Below are positions 46,466-56,950 of a stretch of DNA of 64,000 bases, in pieces. Position numbers and translations under genes: made by a program. The notes under the pieces were generated by a model. The model ran no database searches, was not told where the DNA came from, and saw only the letters and a list, made by a program, of their open reading frames with translations. Location of the stretch: positions 248,001-312,000 of the forward strand of contig JAIWZP010000036.1 in assembly GCA_025201375.1 (NCBI GenBank), written 5' to 3'. Source of the stretch: Gongronella butleri (taxonomy: Eukaryota > Mucoromycota > Mucoromycetes > Mucorales > Cunninghamellaceae). The stretch's first letter is position 1; each line of letters starts with the position of its first letter.

Positions 46466-46716
46466 GGCGACGATAAGAAAAAAAGAAAAAGAAGAGGTGA
46501 AAAAAAAGGAGAAGAAGAGGACAAAAAAAAAAAGCGAGCAAAGCCTTTTTTTTTCTTTGATGGCCGCCGCAGCGCTCAAAGACGGGGATTCAAACTCGGA
46601 CATGGATTTGTCATTTGGGGGCATGACGTTGCTTGACAACTTTCGCATTTCTTCTTTTACTTTCTTTTTACTGCCTTTTTCTTGCCTTTTTTCTTTTTCT
46701 TGTCCAACACGACGAG
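46466..46716. promoter_or_regulatory. Bidirectional promoter between LSG1 and mitochondrial Lon
   Basis: A 251-bp spacer with A-rich runs on the LSG1 side and TTTTTCTT-type pyrimidine runs just before the Lon start. No TATA box is obvious. If Lon starts at the upstream in-frame ATG (46633), the spacer would be shorter, but the downstream Met gives the better presequence. Confidence 0.45.
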
Positions 46717-49700
46717 ATGAATCCGTCTTTTGTGTTTCACGTGTCCAAGACGATTTCACGCCAGCGGTTTAACCAGGCGGTCGCGTCGCAGCTCCAAGCG
46801 AAGCGTGCATTTAGCGCGCGTGGGGGCCTGACCTTTTGGGGTTGCGATTCTTTGCCGTCGTCGACGTCTTCATTGCTTGTGATGGTACAGCCTGTGAAGA
46901 AGGCGAGTGTGAGCGGCTTGCTGCAGCGTCAGAGCCGGTACGCGTCGACCATGCGTCTGAATGAGCACGATCCCAAGGACGACGGAGCGGCGGGCGCCGG
47001 TGGAGGAGGCGCGGCGGCCAACAATGGGCATGGGCATAACGACGACGGGCATGGCAAGGGTGGTAATGGCGGCAATGGCGCCGGCGAGCATGATCACGTG
47101 TACAACACGCAATTGCAAAAGCCATCCGTGCCCGAGATCTATCCGCAAGTCCTTGCATTGCCCATTGCACGCCGTCCCTTGTTCCCAGGCTTTTACAAGG
47201 CCGTCGTCGTCAAGGACCCACACGTCACCGCCGCCATCAAGGAACTTCTCAAGCGCGGCCAGCCCTATGTCGGCGCCTTTCTCCTCAAAGACGAGGATCT
47301 GGACGTCGATGTCATCCAATCCATGGATCAAGTCCACAATGTCGGTGTCTTTGCCCAAATCACCAGTGTTTTCCCAGCAAGCGCTGGCAAAGATGGCAAA
47401 GACGATGATGGCAGCCTCACAGCCGTCCTGTACCCGCACAGACGTATCAAAATGACAAGCCTCTTGCCCAATGCCTCCAAAGCGCCCGAAGCAAGCATCA
47501 TTGCTGAAGAGCCCATCACAAAACAACATGAACAAGGCGAAAAACCAAAGGTCGCGTCAGAGGCAGACGCCAATGCCCCTGCTGCCACCACCACTACCAC
47601 TGTCCAGGATGCCGCAGAGCCATTCAAGGAAGAAGCTATCCTCGATGACGCGCGTTCTGAAGGTAAAAGAGCGAATTGAGACAAAAAAAATGAGAAGATT
47701 AGAAATGAAAAAATTGAAAAAATGAAAAAAAAAACGAAAAAAGAAAGAAATCATGCTCATTCTTTATCATATTAGACACCCTCGTCGAGGAATTGGATGA
47801 AAAGGCGATGCATGGCAACAGCAGCAGCCCCTATGCGACCTCATTTTTGCGTGATTATGACATTTCGCTGGCCAGCGTGGAGAATCTGGAGGATCTGCCG
47901 TATTCGAAAAAGAGCCCCTTGGTGCGCGCCGTCACGTCCGAGATTGTGTCGGTGTTCAAGGACATTGCGTCGCTGAATCCGCTGTTCCGCGACCAGATTG
48001 CCAGCTTTTCCATGTCGCAATCGGCCGGCAATGTGTTTGAGGAGCCTGCCAAGCTCGCCGACTTTGCCGCTGCCGTGTCCACAGGCGAGCCCAACGAGCT
48101 CCAGGAGGTGCTCGAGACACTCGCCATCGACGACCGCCTGCAAAAGTCGCTTTTGGTGCTCAAAAAGGAGCTGATGAACGCTCAATTGCAAAACAAAATC
48201 TCAAAGGAGGTCGAGAACAAGATTGCCAAGCGCCAGCGCGAGTATTACCTGATGGAGCAGCTCAAGGGCATCAAAAAGGAGCTGGGTCTCGAGACCGATG
48301 GCAAGGACAAGCTCGTCGAGGGCTTCAAGGAGCGTGCCGAGAAACTGGCGATGCCCGAAGCCGTGAAAAAGGTGTTTGACGAGGAAATCAACAAGCTCGC
48401 GCATCTGGAGCCTGCGGCGTCTGAATTCAACGTGACGCGCAACTATCTGGATTGGCTCACGCAGCTGCCTTGGGGCCAGCGATCGCATGAAAACTTCAAC
48501 ATGAAGCACGCCAAGCGTGTCTTGGACGAGGACCACTATGGGCTCAAGGATGTCAAGGACCGCATCATGGAATTCATCGCCGTCAGCAAGCTGCGCGGCT
48601 CCGTCGAGGGCAAGATCTTGTGCTTGTCGGGTCCCCCTGGCGTCGGCAAGACTTCCATTGGTAAGAGCATTGCACACGCCCTCGACCGCGAATTCTATCG
48701 CTTCTCCGTGGGTGGCCTGACCGATGTGGCCGAGATCAAGGGCCATCGCCGAACGTATGTGGGCGCCATGCCCGGCAAGGTCGTCCAGGCGCTCAAAAAG
48801 GTCCAGACCGAGAATCCCTTGATTCTCATTGACGAAATCGACAAGATTGGCCGTGGACACCAGGGTGATCCGTCGTCGGCGCTCCTCGAGCTCTTGGATC
48901 CCGAGCAAAACAGCAGCTTCTTGGATCATTACATGGATTTGCCCATTGATCTGTCCAAGGTGCTGTTTGTCTGCACCGCCAACGTCCTCGATACCATCCC
49001 TGGTCCGCTCCTCGACCGCATGGAGGTCATCCAGCTCTCGGGTTACATTGCCGAGGAAAAATCAGCCATTGCCGAAAAGTACCTGGTCCCCACCGCCAAA
49101 AAGGCCTCGGGCCTCGAGCATGTCAACGTCAATTTGACCTCTGATGCCATTGACGCCCTCATCAAGAACTATTGTCGCGAGAGCGGTGTCCGCAATCTCA
49201 AAAAGCAGGTGGAAAAGGTGTTCCGCAAGGCCGCTCTCAACGTTGTCAACCAAATCGGCGCCGACAAGGAGGAAGAGGATGAAAACAAGCAAAACACATT
49301 CTCTTCCGCCGAGGGCGAGGAGGCCAATGCCACTGCTGTCAATGGCGATGACACGAAGAAACCCGAGCGCGAGCCGCTCACGGTGCCCGAAGACATCAAA
49401 ATCGACATTTCGGCCAGCACGCTGCGCGATTACGTTGGCCCGGCCATCTTCCAGTCCGATCGCCTTTACGAAAACACGCCGCCAGGCGTCGTCATGGGCC
49501 TCGCGTGGACCAGCATGGGCGGCTCCTCTCTGTACATTGAATCCGTCCTGGAATCGGCCCTGTCGCCAAAATCAACACCCAGCCTCAACAAGACCGGCCA
49601 ATTGGGCGACGTCATGAAGGAATCCAGCAGCATCGCCTACACCTTTGCCCGCTCACTCATGGGCAAGCATTTCCCCAAAAATCGCTTCTTTGACAAGGCA

Positions 49701-50208
49701 AAGCTGCATCTGCATTGCCCTGCAGGCGCCGTGCCCAAGGATGGTAAACACGCAATAAATATATAAAAAAAAAGGGAGGGGGAGACAAGCTGGAAGCTAA
49801 TCAATTTCTCTCTATATTTTTTTTGTTTTAAAAAAAGGACCCTCGGCAGGCATCACGATGGCGACGGCGCTCGTGTCGCTCGCGCTGGACCATCCTGTGC
49901 CATCCAACATTGCAATGACAGGCGAATTGACGCTGACCGGTAAGGTGCTCCAGATTGGCGGTCTCAAGGAAAAGACCATTGCCGCCAAGCGCTCGCAAGT
50001 CGATACCATCCTCTTCCCCAAGGACAACCAGGCTGATTGGGACGATCTGCCCGACTACATCAAGGAGGGCATGACCGGCATCGCCGTCGACACCTACGAC
50101 GACGTCTTCAAGATCTGCTTCAAGGACGTCGTAAAGGAAAAGGCCAACCACCTTTGGGAAGAGCAGCTCAAGGAAGATGAGATCAAAAAGGAGCTCGTCG
50201 ACGCCTAA
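46717..50208 (+). CDS. PIM1: Mitochondrial Lon protease (PIM1 type)
   Basis: Exons 46717-47662, 47776-49743 and 49838-50208 encode 1094 residues, the size of fungal mitochondrial Lon. The N-terminus is a basic, Ser/Arg-rich presequence, followed by a Gly/His-rich low-complexity linker (about 85-130), the LON N-domain ([20 protein letters not shown]), a helical region ([20 protein letters not shown]), and the AAA+ module with Walker [10 protein letters not shown] and Walker [12 protein letters not shown]. The Ser-Lys protease has the catalytic Ser in [11 protein letters not shown] and the Lys in [12 protein letters not shown]. It degrades oxidised and misfolded matrix proteins. The protease active site is split by intron 2, whose acceptor is an A-run followed by G (T-run, A-run, AG). 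The gene is complete and conserved throughout. Confidence 0.97.
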
Positions 50209-51341
50209 TTTCCTTCCTCCCCCCCCCCCTTTTTCCCCCCATTTCTGTTTTGTATATTGCTTTTCTCCTCCATGTCAACCACCCCACTCTCCATCTTTGA
50301 ACAACCACTAGAGCCACTTATTTTTTGTAAAATGCCCAATTAAACTGCTATTTGAAGTCTTAGGCTGTTTAAAAGTCTCTTTTTTTTTTACGCGCAACAC
50401 TTGACGCACGCTCGCGTAATATCATGCACAATTCGTGGCTTTACATATCATAGAGGATACAGTAATAGTGCTTACTCTAGTTGTGTGTTGTTTTACTTGC
50501 TTCTTTTTTTTTCAAATCTTTTTATTTTATTTTTTTTTGCCGCGCCTGGAGCCACTGCGCGTCATCTTGCTCGCCTTTTCTGCGCGCTTGCTTGCCTTTT
50601 GACTTGAGCTGGGCGGTGACAGAGAGGCCGGTGACACACCACTGCCTCTCTGTCACCGCTGCCGCCACGCCCATGGTCCTCAGTTTTCGAATGCACTTTT
50701 TCCCATCTTTGCTCGATGCGTTATGCTTGACGCACCCACTCCAGTCTCTGTAGTTCCATCTTTGTGCTACTTCCAATCCGTACCGATCACCAGCCGCCAC
50801 ATTAAACCTTTTTCCTAGACATCCTTTTTTTTTTTTGTCACACATCCCTTCCCCCTTGTATTTCATGCGCACCAGAAGAATGGTTTACGTCCGGGGCGAA
50901 TGCATTGTTTTCTTTTTTAATCCGCCCCCACACTTTGCGATTCGTGCCTGCCGAACTCCCCTTGCATGAATCGATTTTGCTCCTTCACCGCGTCTGGGAC
51001 CTCGCATAAACACACCCTCTCTTACCGATTTCCTTCTCTTCTTCTACTCTCTTTACTGTTTGGCCACGACAAGTGCTCCTTGATTTCCGCCCCCGTATGA
51101 TCTGCCCAGGGGCTTTGTGCGGCAATTGGATGCGCCTCGATGCATGCATCAAACACATACGGGAGACTCCCTTGGTTCATCGTCATCCCACTCTCTTATT
51201 TTCTCTGCCTCTGTTTGTTTTTGTCACTTTAGTTTCCCCCTTTTGTTCTGTCGTTTTTTTCTCCGTTTTTTCTGTCGATCAATAAGAGTATATTATGAGG
51301 GGCTGGTTGTGTGTCATCCTTTTCTTGCATTTCCAAAAAAA
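50209..51341. other. Intergenic region with a strong hairpin
   Basis: The T/C-rich Lon 3' UTR is followed by a 16-bp perfect inverted repeat (50613-50659), then pyrimidine-rich sequence leading to the Cys-rich gene. In-frame upstream Met codons exist (51117 on), but the signal peptide starts at 51342. No gene is recognised. Confidence 0.5.
50613..50659. repeat. Perfect 16-bp inverted repeat, 15-nt loop
   Basis: The left arm GCGGTGACAGAGAGGC (50613-50628) pairs with GCCTCTCTGTCACCGC (50644-50659). The arms are GC-rich and without mismatch, a strong hairpin in RNA or cruciform in DNA. A third partial GGTGACA copy is in the loop. The function is unknown; it lies between the Lon 3' UTR and the Cys-rich gene. 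Confidence 0.85.
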
Positions 51342-51902
51342 ATGAAAGTATTTCTTGGGACAACTGTATTTATGGTGCTGGCTGTTGTTGTGCTTGGCAA
51401 AGGTTTTGGAGAAAGCTGCAGTAAAATTGTAACAGATTCAGAAGACAACTTTACCGAAGTGAAGCACTGTAGTGAATCGGGATTAGTCTGTACAACTGAT
51501 GCTTGCGACCCTGGACTGACCTGTGGTCATGGTGACAAGTGTAGATACGATATTGGGCATGCCTGTAAAACAAACGACGAATGCAGCGAATTCTGTTTTA
51601 ATCAAGCGTGCAGCTTTCATCGCGGACCTGGCACAAAATGCAAGAAACATGGTGATTGCTATGGCGGCCTAGTATGCACTCAGAATATCTGCGGACATCG
51701 CAAATATCTCAAACCTGGAAGCAAGTGTAAATCTACCGTGGAATGCGAGTTCGGATGTACTGGTGGCAAGTGTGATGCAAAGTATAAATCAGCCGGTTGT
51801 ACGAACGACATACAATGCCCCCGTACAGGAGAAAAATGCGTTTGCAACCGCTGTTGCGCCGGTTCCATAATGGAGTGCAAAAAATCTATGAAATGCACCT
51901 GA
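51342..51902 (+). CDS. Small secreted cysteine-rich protein (26 Cys)
   Basis: An intronless gene for 186 residues. Residues 1-20 are a signal peptide (MKVFLGTTVFMVLAVVVLGK). The mature part has 26 cysteines in about 165 residues, arranged as repeated modules of the type G..C....EC...C....C: DIGHACKTNDECSEFCFNQA, GTKCKKHGDCYGGLVCTQNI and GSKCKSTVECEFGCTGGKC. A final C-x-C...CC cluster (KCVCNRCC) and CT end follow. The spacing recalls Dickkopf/EB-type disulfide-knotted domains, but I do not assign a family. Codon use leans to A/T-ending codons (GTA, CTT, GGA, ACA), unlike neighbouring housekeeping genes. It could be an effector-like, adhesive or wall-associated secreted protein, or an acquired gene. 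Function is unknown. Confidence 0.85.
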   Translation: MKVFLGTTVFMVLAVVVLGKGFGESCSKIVTDSEDNFTEVKHCSESGLVCTTDACDPGLTCGHGDKCRYDIGHACKTNDECSEFCFNQACSFHRGPGTKCKKHGDCYGGLVCTQNICGHRKYLKPGSKCKSTVECEFGCTGGKCDAKYKSAGCTNDIQCPRTGEKCVCNRCCAGSIMECKKSMKCT

Positions 51903-52282
51903 TGATCAATCTCATCCTCTTTTTTTTTTTTTAAAAAAAAAAAATAGTAATAGTAATAATAAAGCTTGCTACGTCATGACATCAGTTAAAAAGGGTCGGT
52001 TGTGGGAGAGCTCGTGAAAACACGTTGCACGATAAACCTTTACAGCGGCATCGTGGTACTTTGTGGATAGCGCGTAAAGATGCAGCTGGCGACGCATTCT
52101 ATTCATTGCATCTGTTTTGAATGGATTGACAGCTGAAAAAGACGCGCAAAAATGAAAGGAACAAGTTATTCTGTGCTTTGTGCTTTAAACAAAATTAGAG
52201 TAGTAGGCTTGTCAGCGAGGTCAACAAGGCGTATTTACAATGCACGGATGCAATAGATGACAAGTACAGTAGAAACACAATA
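51903..52282. other. Spacer between convergent genes
   Basis: It starts with a T-run followed by an A-run and TAGTAATAGTAATAATAAAGC, a likely polyadenylation region for the Cys-rich gene, then AT-rich sequence to the permease 3' end. No gene is seen. Confidence 0.5.
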
Positions 52283-54367
52283 CTAAAAGGGCGGATGAGG
52301 TTTATCAGAGGTGGACCGTGAACGCACATTATCAGAGGAATCTGTAAAATAAAATGATGAGAACGTCATTTTTTAATTTTTTTTTTTCGTATCCACGAGC
52401 CGTAGTGGCGTGCCCTTTTACCTTGTCTGTCTTTTTTGACGACGAATACGTCGGTGGCGCTTGTTGAGCGCTCGCTCTCGTCAGGGATGCCTTCGGAGAT
52501 CATGGACTCGCTAGAGGCAAAGAGATTGTCGCCGGTGAGCTGAATGGCATGGCCAGGGCCCGTGAACCAGTGCTTGGCCTGCACTTCATAGTACAAGACG
52601 CATGTGCCAATGACAAAGACAAAGATGACACTCGCATAGTTGGCATTCTCGGTGGTGACGGGCGACACGGTCGGACACACAAACAAAACCGACGTAAAAA
52701 TGATCCATAAGCAGCTGACTAGATTGATCGCGGTCGAAAAGGGGCCTAGGTGAAACGGGCCGCGCTCGAACGACTTGCGCGCCACCGTCAGACGCAAAGA
52801 GATTGGAATAAAATACGCAAACGAGCTCGCAATCGTGTTTACAGACACAATCGCATTAAACGCCGTCGAATTGACAATGTACTAACAAGGCATAACAAAA
52901 AGAACACACCCATTGAATCTCGTTTTTCTATAAAATACCATGAGTCCAAGACCATTCTTACCAACAGGCCAACGACGGCGGCAAAAGCAATGTTGAACCA
53001 GACAGCATAGATGGGTGTCCTTGTGCGCGGGTTTACATGCGACAGGTAGTCGCTAAAGGGCGTGGCGCCATCGCGCGCGAAGGCATACACCATGCGCGAG
53101 CTGCCGAGTGTCAGTGCCGAGCCCGAGAAGAACATGGCGCCCATGACAATGGCCATGAACACCATGGTCCACGTGTAACCGACACCGTCAAGAAACACCT
53201 GCGTCATTTGCGGCCTGAGCGTCGCGCTCACGATTTGACGATCGTAATCCTGCACGCAGAAATTGACGGCAACCATGAACACCAGGCCACAGACCGCCGC
53301 AGTCCCAATTGCATAAAGAATGCCGCGCGGCGCGCTCGTTGCCGCGTCGCGCGTCTCCTCGGACATTTGCGCCGCACTGTCAAAGCCAGACAAGGTCTAA
53401 AAAGAAAAAAAATGCACGCGTATACATAAAACAATACCCCCCACAATTTTGCTTTTTTTTTTTTTGCTTTTTTTTTGCCCTCTCATTTACATATTGCGAT
53501 TGCAGCAAGCCGATCAAAAACGCGTACGTGTTGGATGAGAAGCCCGTGTGGTTCTCAAAAAACGTGAATACCCATGACGCGCTTGCTTTGTTTGGCGTGA
53601 GGACGAGCGCGACAATGACGATCAGCAGTGTGCCAATGAGGTGCCACCACAGCGACACTTCATTGAAGATGCCATTGTACTTTACGCTGATGGAATTGAT
53701 GACGCCGTGGATCATCACAATGGCGAGAAAGATGCCGTATTGCCAATAGATGCTGACATTGGCGTCCGGGTAGGCGACATGGATGACGGACGACATGAAC
53801 GTCGCAAGGCCTAGGTCTGCCGACGTGATGGCAACCGTCAGACCCAGCCAATTGCACCACCCAGTCACAAAACACGCGAGTGGTACCCACGCGGGCGGCG
53901 CGAGGCGCGAAACCCACACGTAGGGCCCGCCCGTCACCGTGATTGACGAGCAAATCTCGGCCAAAGACAGACCAACGCCAAACGTGAAGAAGGACACAAT
54001 CACCCAGCCCCAAACCACAGAAATCGAGCCGCCCATCAGCATCACGTCACCCCAAAGCTATCAAAAAATCAGTCAATGATAGGCATTCGGTCATATTTCT
54101 TTCTTTTTTTTTTTTGCCAGGTTTTACAGGTGTCAGACCCGACAGAATCGAGCAGCAACCAAAAGCAATGGAGAAATTAGAAATGGTAGACATGGTTTTG
54201 TTCATTTCCTGTCAAAACCGCGAAAAATGAGCGTGTTGGCAGGGTGTGGAGGCGTGTTGCCTTACCTGTTTGTAGCCAAACGACGCCAAGGCGGCCTGGT
54301 CCGACGACACTTGCTCGAGGCCATCCTCCTGACAGATTTTATTAGGATCATAAAGGGGGTCGGCCAT
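52283..54367 (-). CDS. Amino-acid/GABA-type permease (APC superfamily)
   Basis: Exons 54367-54266, 54208-54128, 54057-53491, 53396-52962, 52881-52422 and 52341-52283 encode 567 residues with about 12 transmembrane helices. The N-terminal block (DQAALASFGYKQEMNKTMST, ISNFSIAFGCCSILSGLTP, LWGDVMLMGG) and GLSLAEICSSITVTGGPYVW match the UGA4/BIO5/choline-type branch of fungal amino-acid permeases. The middle holds TLSGFDSAAQMSEETRDAA, the conserved F-D-A...EET segment of helix 6-7. The tail has Ser-rich cytoplasmic sequence ending KPHPPF. It imports amino acids, GABA, choline or polyamines at the plasma or vacuolar membrane; the substrate is not decided by sequence. It is divergent from the mitochondrial carrier (689 bp). 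Confidence 0.9.
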
Positions 54368-55055
54368 GAACAAGAGGATCGAAAAGGTGAAAAAGAAAAG
54401 AGAGACCCCGCAAAATGCGCGATTTTTTTTTCAACGCCCCCGCCCTCCGCGACAACCAGAACGTAGGATTCGAGTCAATGGGGAACCTTGGTCTGCCATT
54501 GGTCGCCCTGATTTTCGCCCAATGGAGGGAAAAGATAGGCTTTGGGTTGATTTCTGATCCCAGCCCCTCCTTTATACTTTTGTGTGACGCAGCGCTCAAC
54601 CCTGAGAAAAATTCTCAGGCTCGAGACATCGTCATAAAAAAAAAAGTCCTAATGGGTGGCCTCACCTGACGTTTGACATGCTGCGTAAACCAATAAAAAC
54701 AAACATTTTGAAAAGATCCAGGTTGTTTCGCAAACCTTCAAAAGGGGAGGGCGGGGGGGGATCCACAACACGCACCACCTGATGTCGACATCGTCATTGC
54801 CGAGGCGTCGTCCTAATTTTCATCCTGATTGTGGGGGAGCACAATGGGGGGATTTTTTTTCTCCCCCCGCAACAAAAAGTCGCGTTTGAAGGGCGGGGGG
54901 AAAAAGGCTTGCATTGTACATGCTACAATGCGACTCGTCCAATTGAACCGTGGGAATCCAATCCATATCAGGTCGATTTTTCCCACTTGATCGCCAGGTT
55001 TCCTTTTTCTTATTCTTTTTCACTCTTCTCCCTCCTTTTTTCTTTTTATATTATC
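54368..55055. promoter_or_regulatory. Divergent upstream region of the permease and mitochondrial carrier genes
   Basis: A 688-bp spacer. It holds poly-C/G patches (GGCGGGGGGGGA near 54750; CGGGGGG near 54890) and T-rich sequence directly before the carrier start. No known operator is recognised. Confidence 0.4.
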
Positions 55056-56697
55056 ATGTTGGACATTGATGAAATTCGTAAGGGCTGCATGATGAAAAAC
55101 AACACGATGCGGCGCACGCGCGTGCCCAACTCCTCCGCTTTGATCGCGAACGAGCCATTGACGCCTTGATTTTTATTTTTTACGCGCTCATTCTTTCGTC
55201 GCGCGCTTCATAGCAGCTGAGCACGTTGCCACACAAACGATACCCAGCTTCTTTGCAGGCCTGGTGGGCGGGCTAGCAGGTCTGGTGGTGGGCCATCCTT
55301 TTGGTAAGCCGGCATGACATGAACTTGCAGTGTCTCATCGCTCACTTTTTCTTTTTTTCGCTCTCTCTCGCTCTTGTCCTCTCTAGACACAGGTAAATCC
55401 ACTCCTTTACACACACATCTGCCCTTGTTTTCATTTTCTCATGCATTTCCTCGAAAACTGATCAATTTTTTGCCAAATGCCTCTGCAGTCAAGGTACGAT
55501 TGCAATCGCGCGAGCTCGCTTCACGCTACAATGGCACCTGGAATTGCTTTAAAACGATCATCAAACAAGAAAAGGTAAGAAAAATGAAAAATGAAAAATG
55601 AAAAAAAAGACACGCCGCGTGCTCATGCATTTGCTTGTATTTCTTTAGTTTTTTGGTCTTTACAAGGGCATGGTAAGCAAACAAAGTAGCCAAGGCAATG
55701 GATCCGGCCACTGATCCCTTTTTTTTTTTCTCTCTCTATCAAACGTTAGGCGTCTCCCGCGGTAAGAACCCTCATCTCTGCATGCATATTGCTTGCCATC
55801 CATGCCAGCACCCCCCTTTTTTCGCGTGCGTTCCGACTTTATCTAATCTCTACTTTATTTGACGTTGCACAGGCGGGTGTCGCTGTTGTTAATGCCTTGG
55901 TGTTTGGCTCGCACAGCTACCTAATGGATTTACAGGCACGGCACAATGAAAAATCGTCGCATTTGCGCAATACATTTATTGCTGGCCTTGGCGCCGGCGC
56001 TATCACCAGGTAAAAGAACAGAAAAGTATCCATCTTTTAAAACGAGGCGAATTGACCCCCACTTTTCTCAAAAAAAAAAAAAAAACAAAGCCTTGTCACG
56101 TGCCCTATGGAGTTGGCCAAGGTGCAATTGCAAAACCAGATGGGCAACCAGACACTCAAGGGGCCTGTTGACTGCTTGATGCAGCTGTATACCAAGGGCG
56201 GCATGCGCATGTGCTTCACGGGACTGACGGCCACGATGTTGCGCGAACTCAGCTTTGGGCCCTATTTTTTCTTTTACGCGTCCGTCATCCATTACGTGTC
56301 GCAAGATAAAAGCGAAAAGCCACGCGATGTGATCCTCGCTGGTGGACTCGCAGGCATTGGCGCATGGTGCTCCACCTATGCCGCCGGTAAAAATGATAAA
56401 AGGCGCGCATTTCGCAGATTCTGACGCGTGTTTCTCAACATTTTTTTTGTTTTTTTTTTTTTACCGCTAGATGTGGTCAAGACGCGTATTCAATCGGAGC
56501 CAAAACGATATACCTCGACGCTTCATTGCTTCCGGCAATGCTTCAAGGAAGAAGGATGGCGCGTCTTTTTCCGCGGGCTGACGCCAACTATTGTGCGCGC
56601 ATTCCCATCCAATGCCGCGACATTCATGGCGTATACCTTTACCATGACGGCCCTTGTCAATGCGCAGGGCACTACATCGTTGAAAGCTACACTCTAA
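55056..56697 (+). CDS. Mitochondrial carrier (SLC25) with 6-nt and 12-nt micro-exons
   Basis: Nine exons join in phase to 299 residues: 55056-55077, 55214-55303, 55387-55392, 55489-55574, 55649-55672, 55750-55761, 55873-56009, 56091-56386 and 56471-56697. Three SLC25 repeats are visible. The first has HPFDTVKVRLQ and the GLYKGMASP block, the second CPMELAKVQLQ and GLTATMLRE, the third DVVKTRIQ and FFRGLTPTIVRAFP. The 6-nt exon ACACAG supplies Asp-Thr of the first signature and the 12-nt exon supplies ASPA; without them the most conserved motifs would be lost. In the third repeat the signature Pro is Ala (YAADVVK). The sequence is nearest the carnitine/acyl- or basic-amino-acid-carrier branch, but substrate is not determined. 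It is an inner-membrane metabolite exchanger. Confidence 0.9.
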
Positions 56698-56950
56698 TTG
56701 TAAATAAAAAAAGAAAGAAAGAAAAAAGAAAAATGCCAATTTTCGTTTGTCGTGGCCGACGCGTCTGGCCTGAAAAATAAGCATCCGCGACCCAAAAGCG
56801 GGCCGTTGAAGGTCCGCTCCTATTTTTATCATGCAGAAATAATCGTTGTTTCTAGCCCCCTTGTCACGGCCGGCCCCTTGTTTGCCCAGTCTCTTCCGCT
56901 TGCGTGGCCCTTTTTTCTCTCTCTCTCTCTCTCTTTTTTTGTTATTTTCT
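56698..56950. other. Short spacer upstream of the BAG-domain gene
   Basis: Carrier 3' UTR followed by the leader of the next gene, with a (TC)n run and T-run just before its start. Confidence 0.5.
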
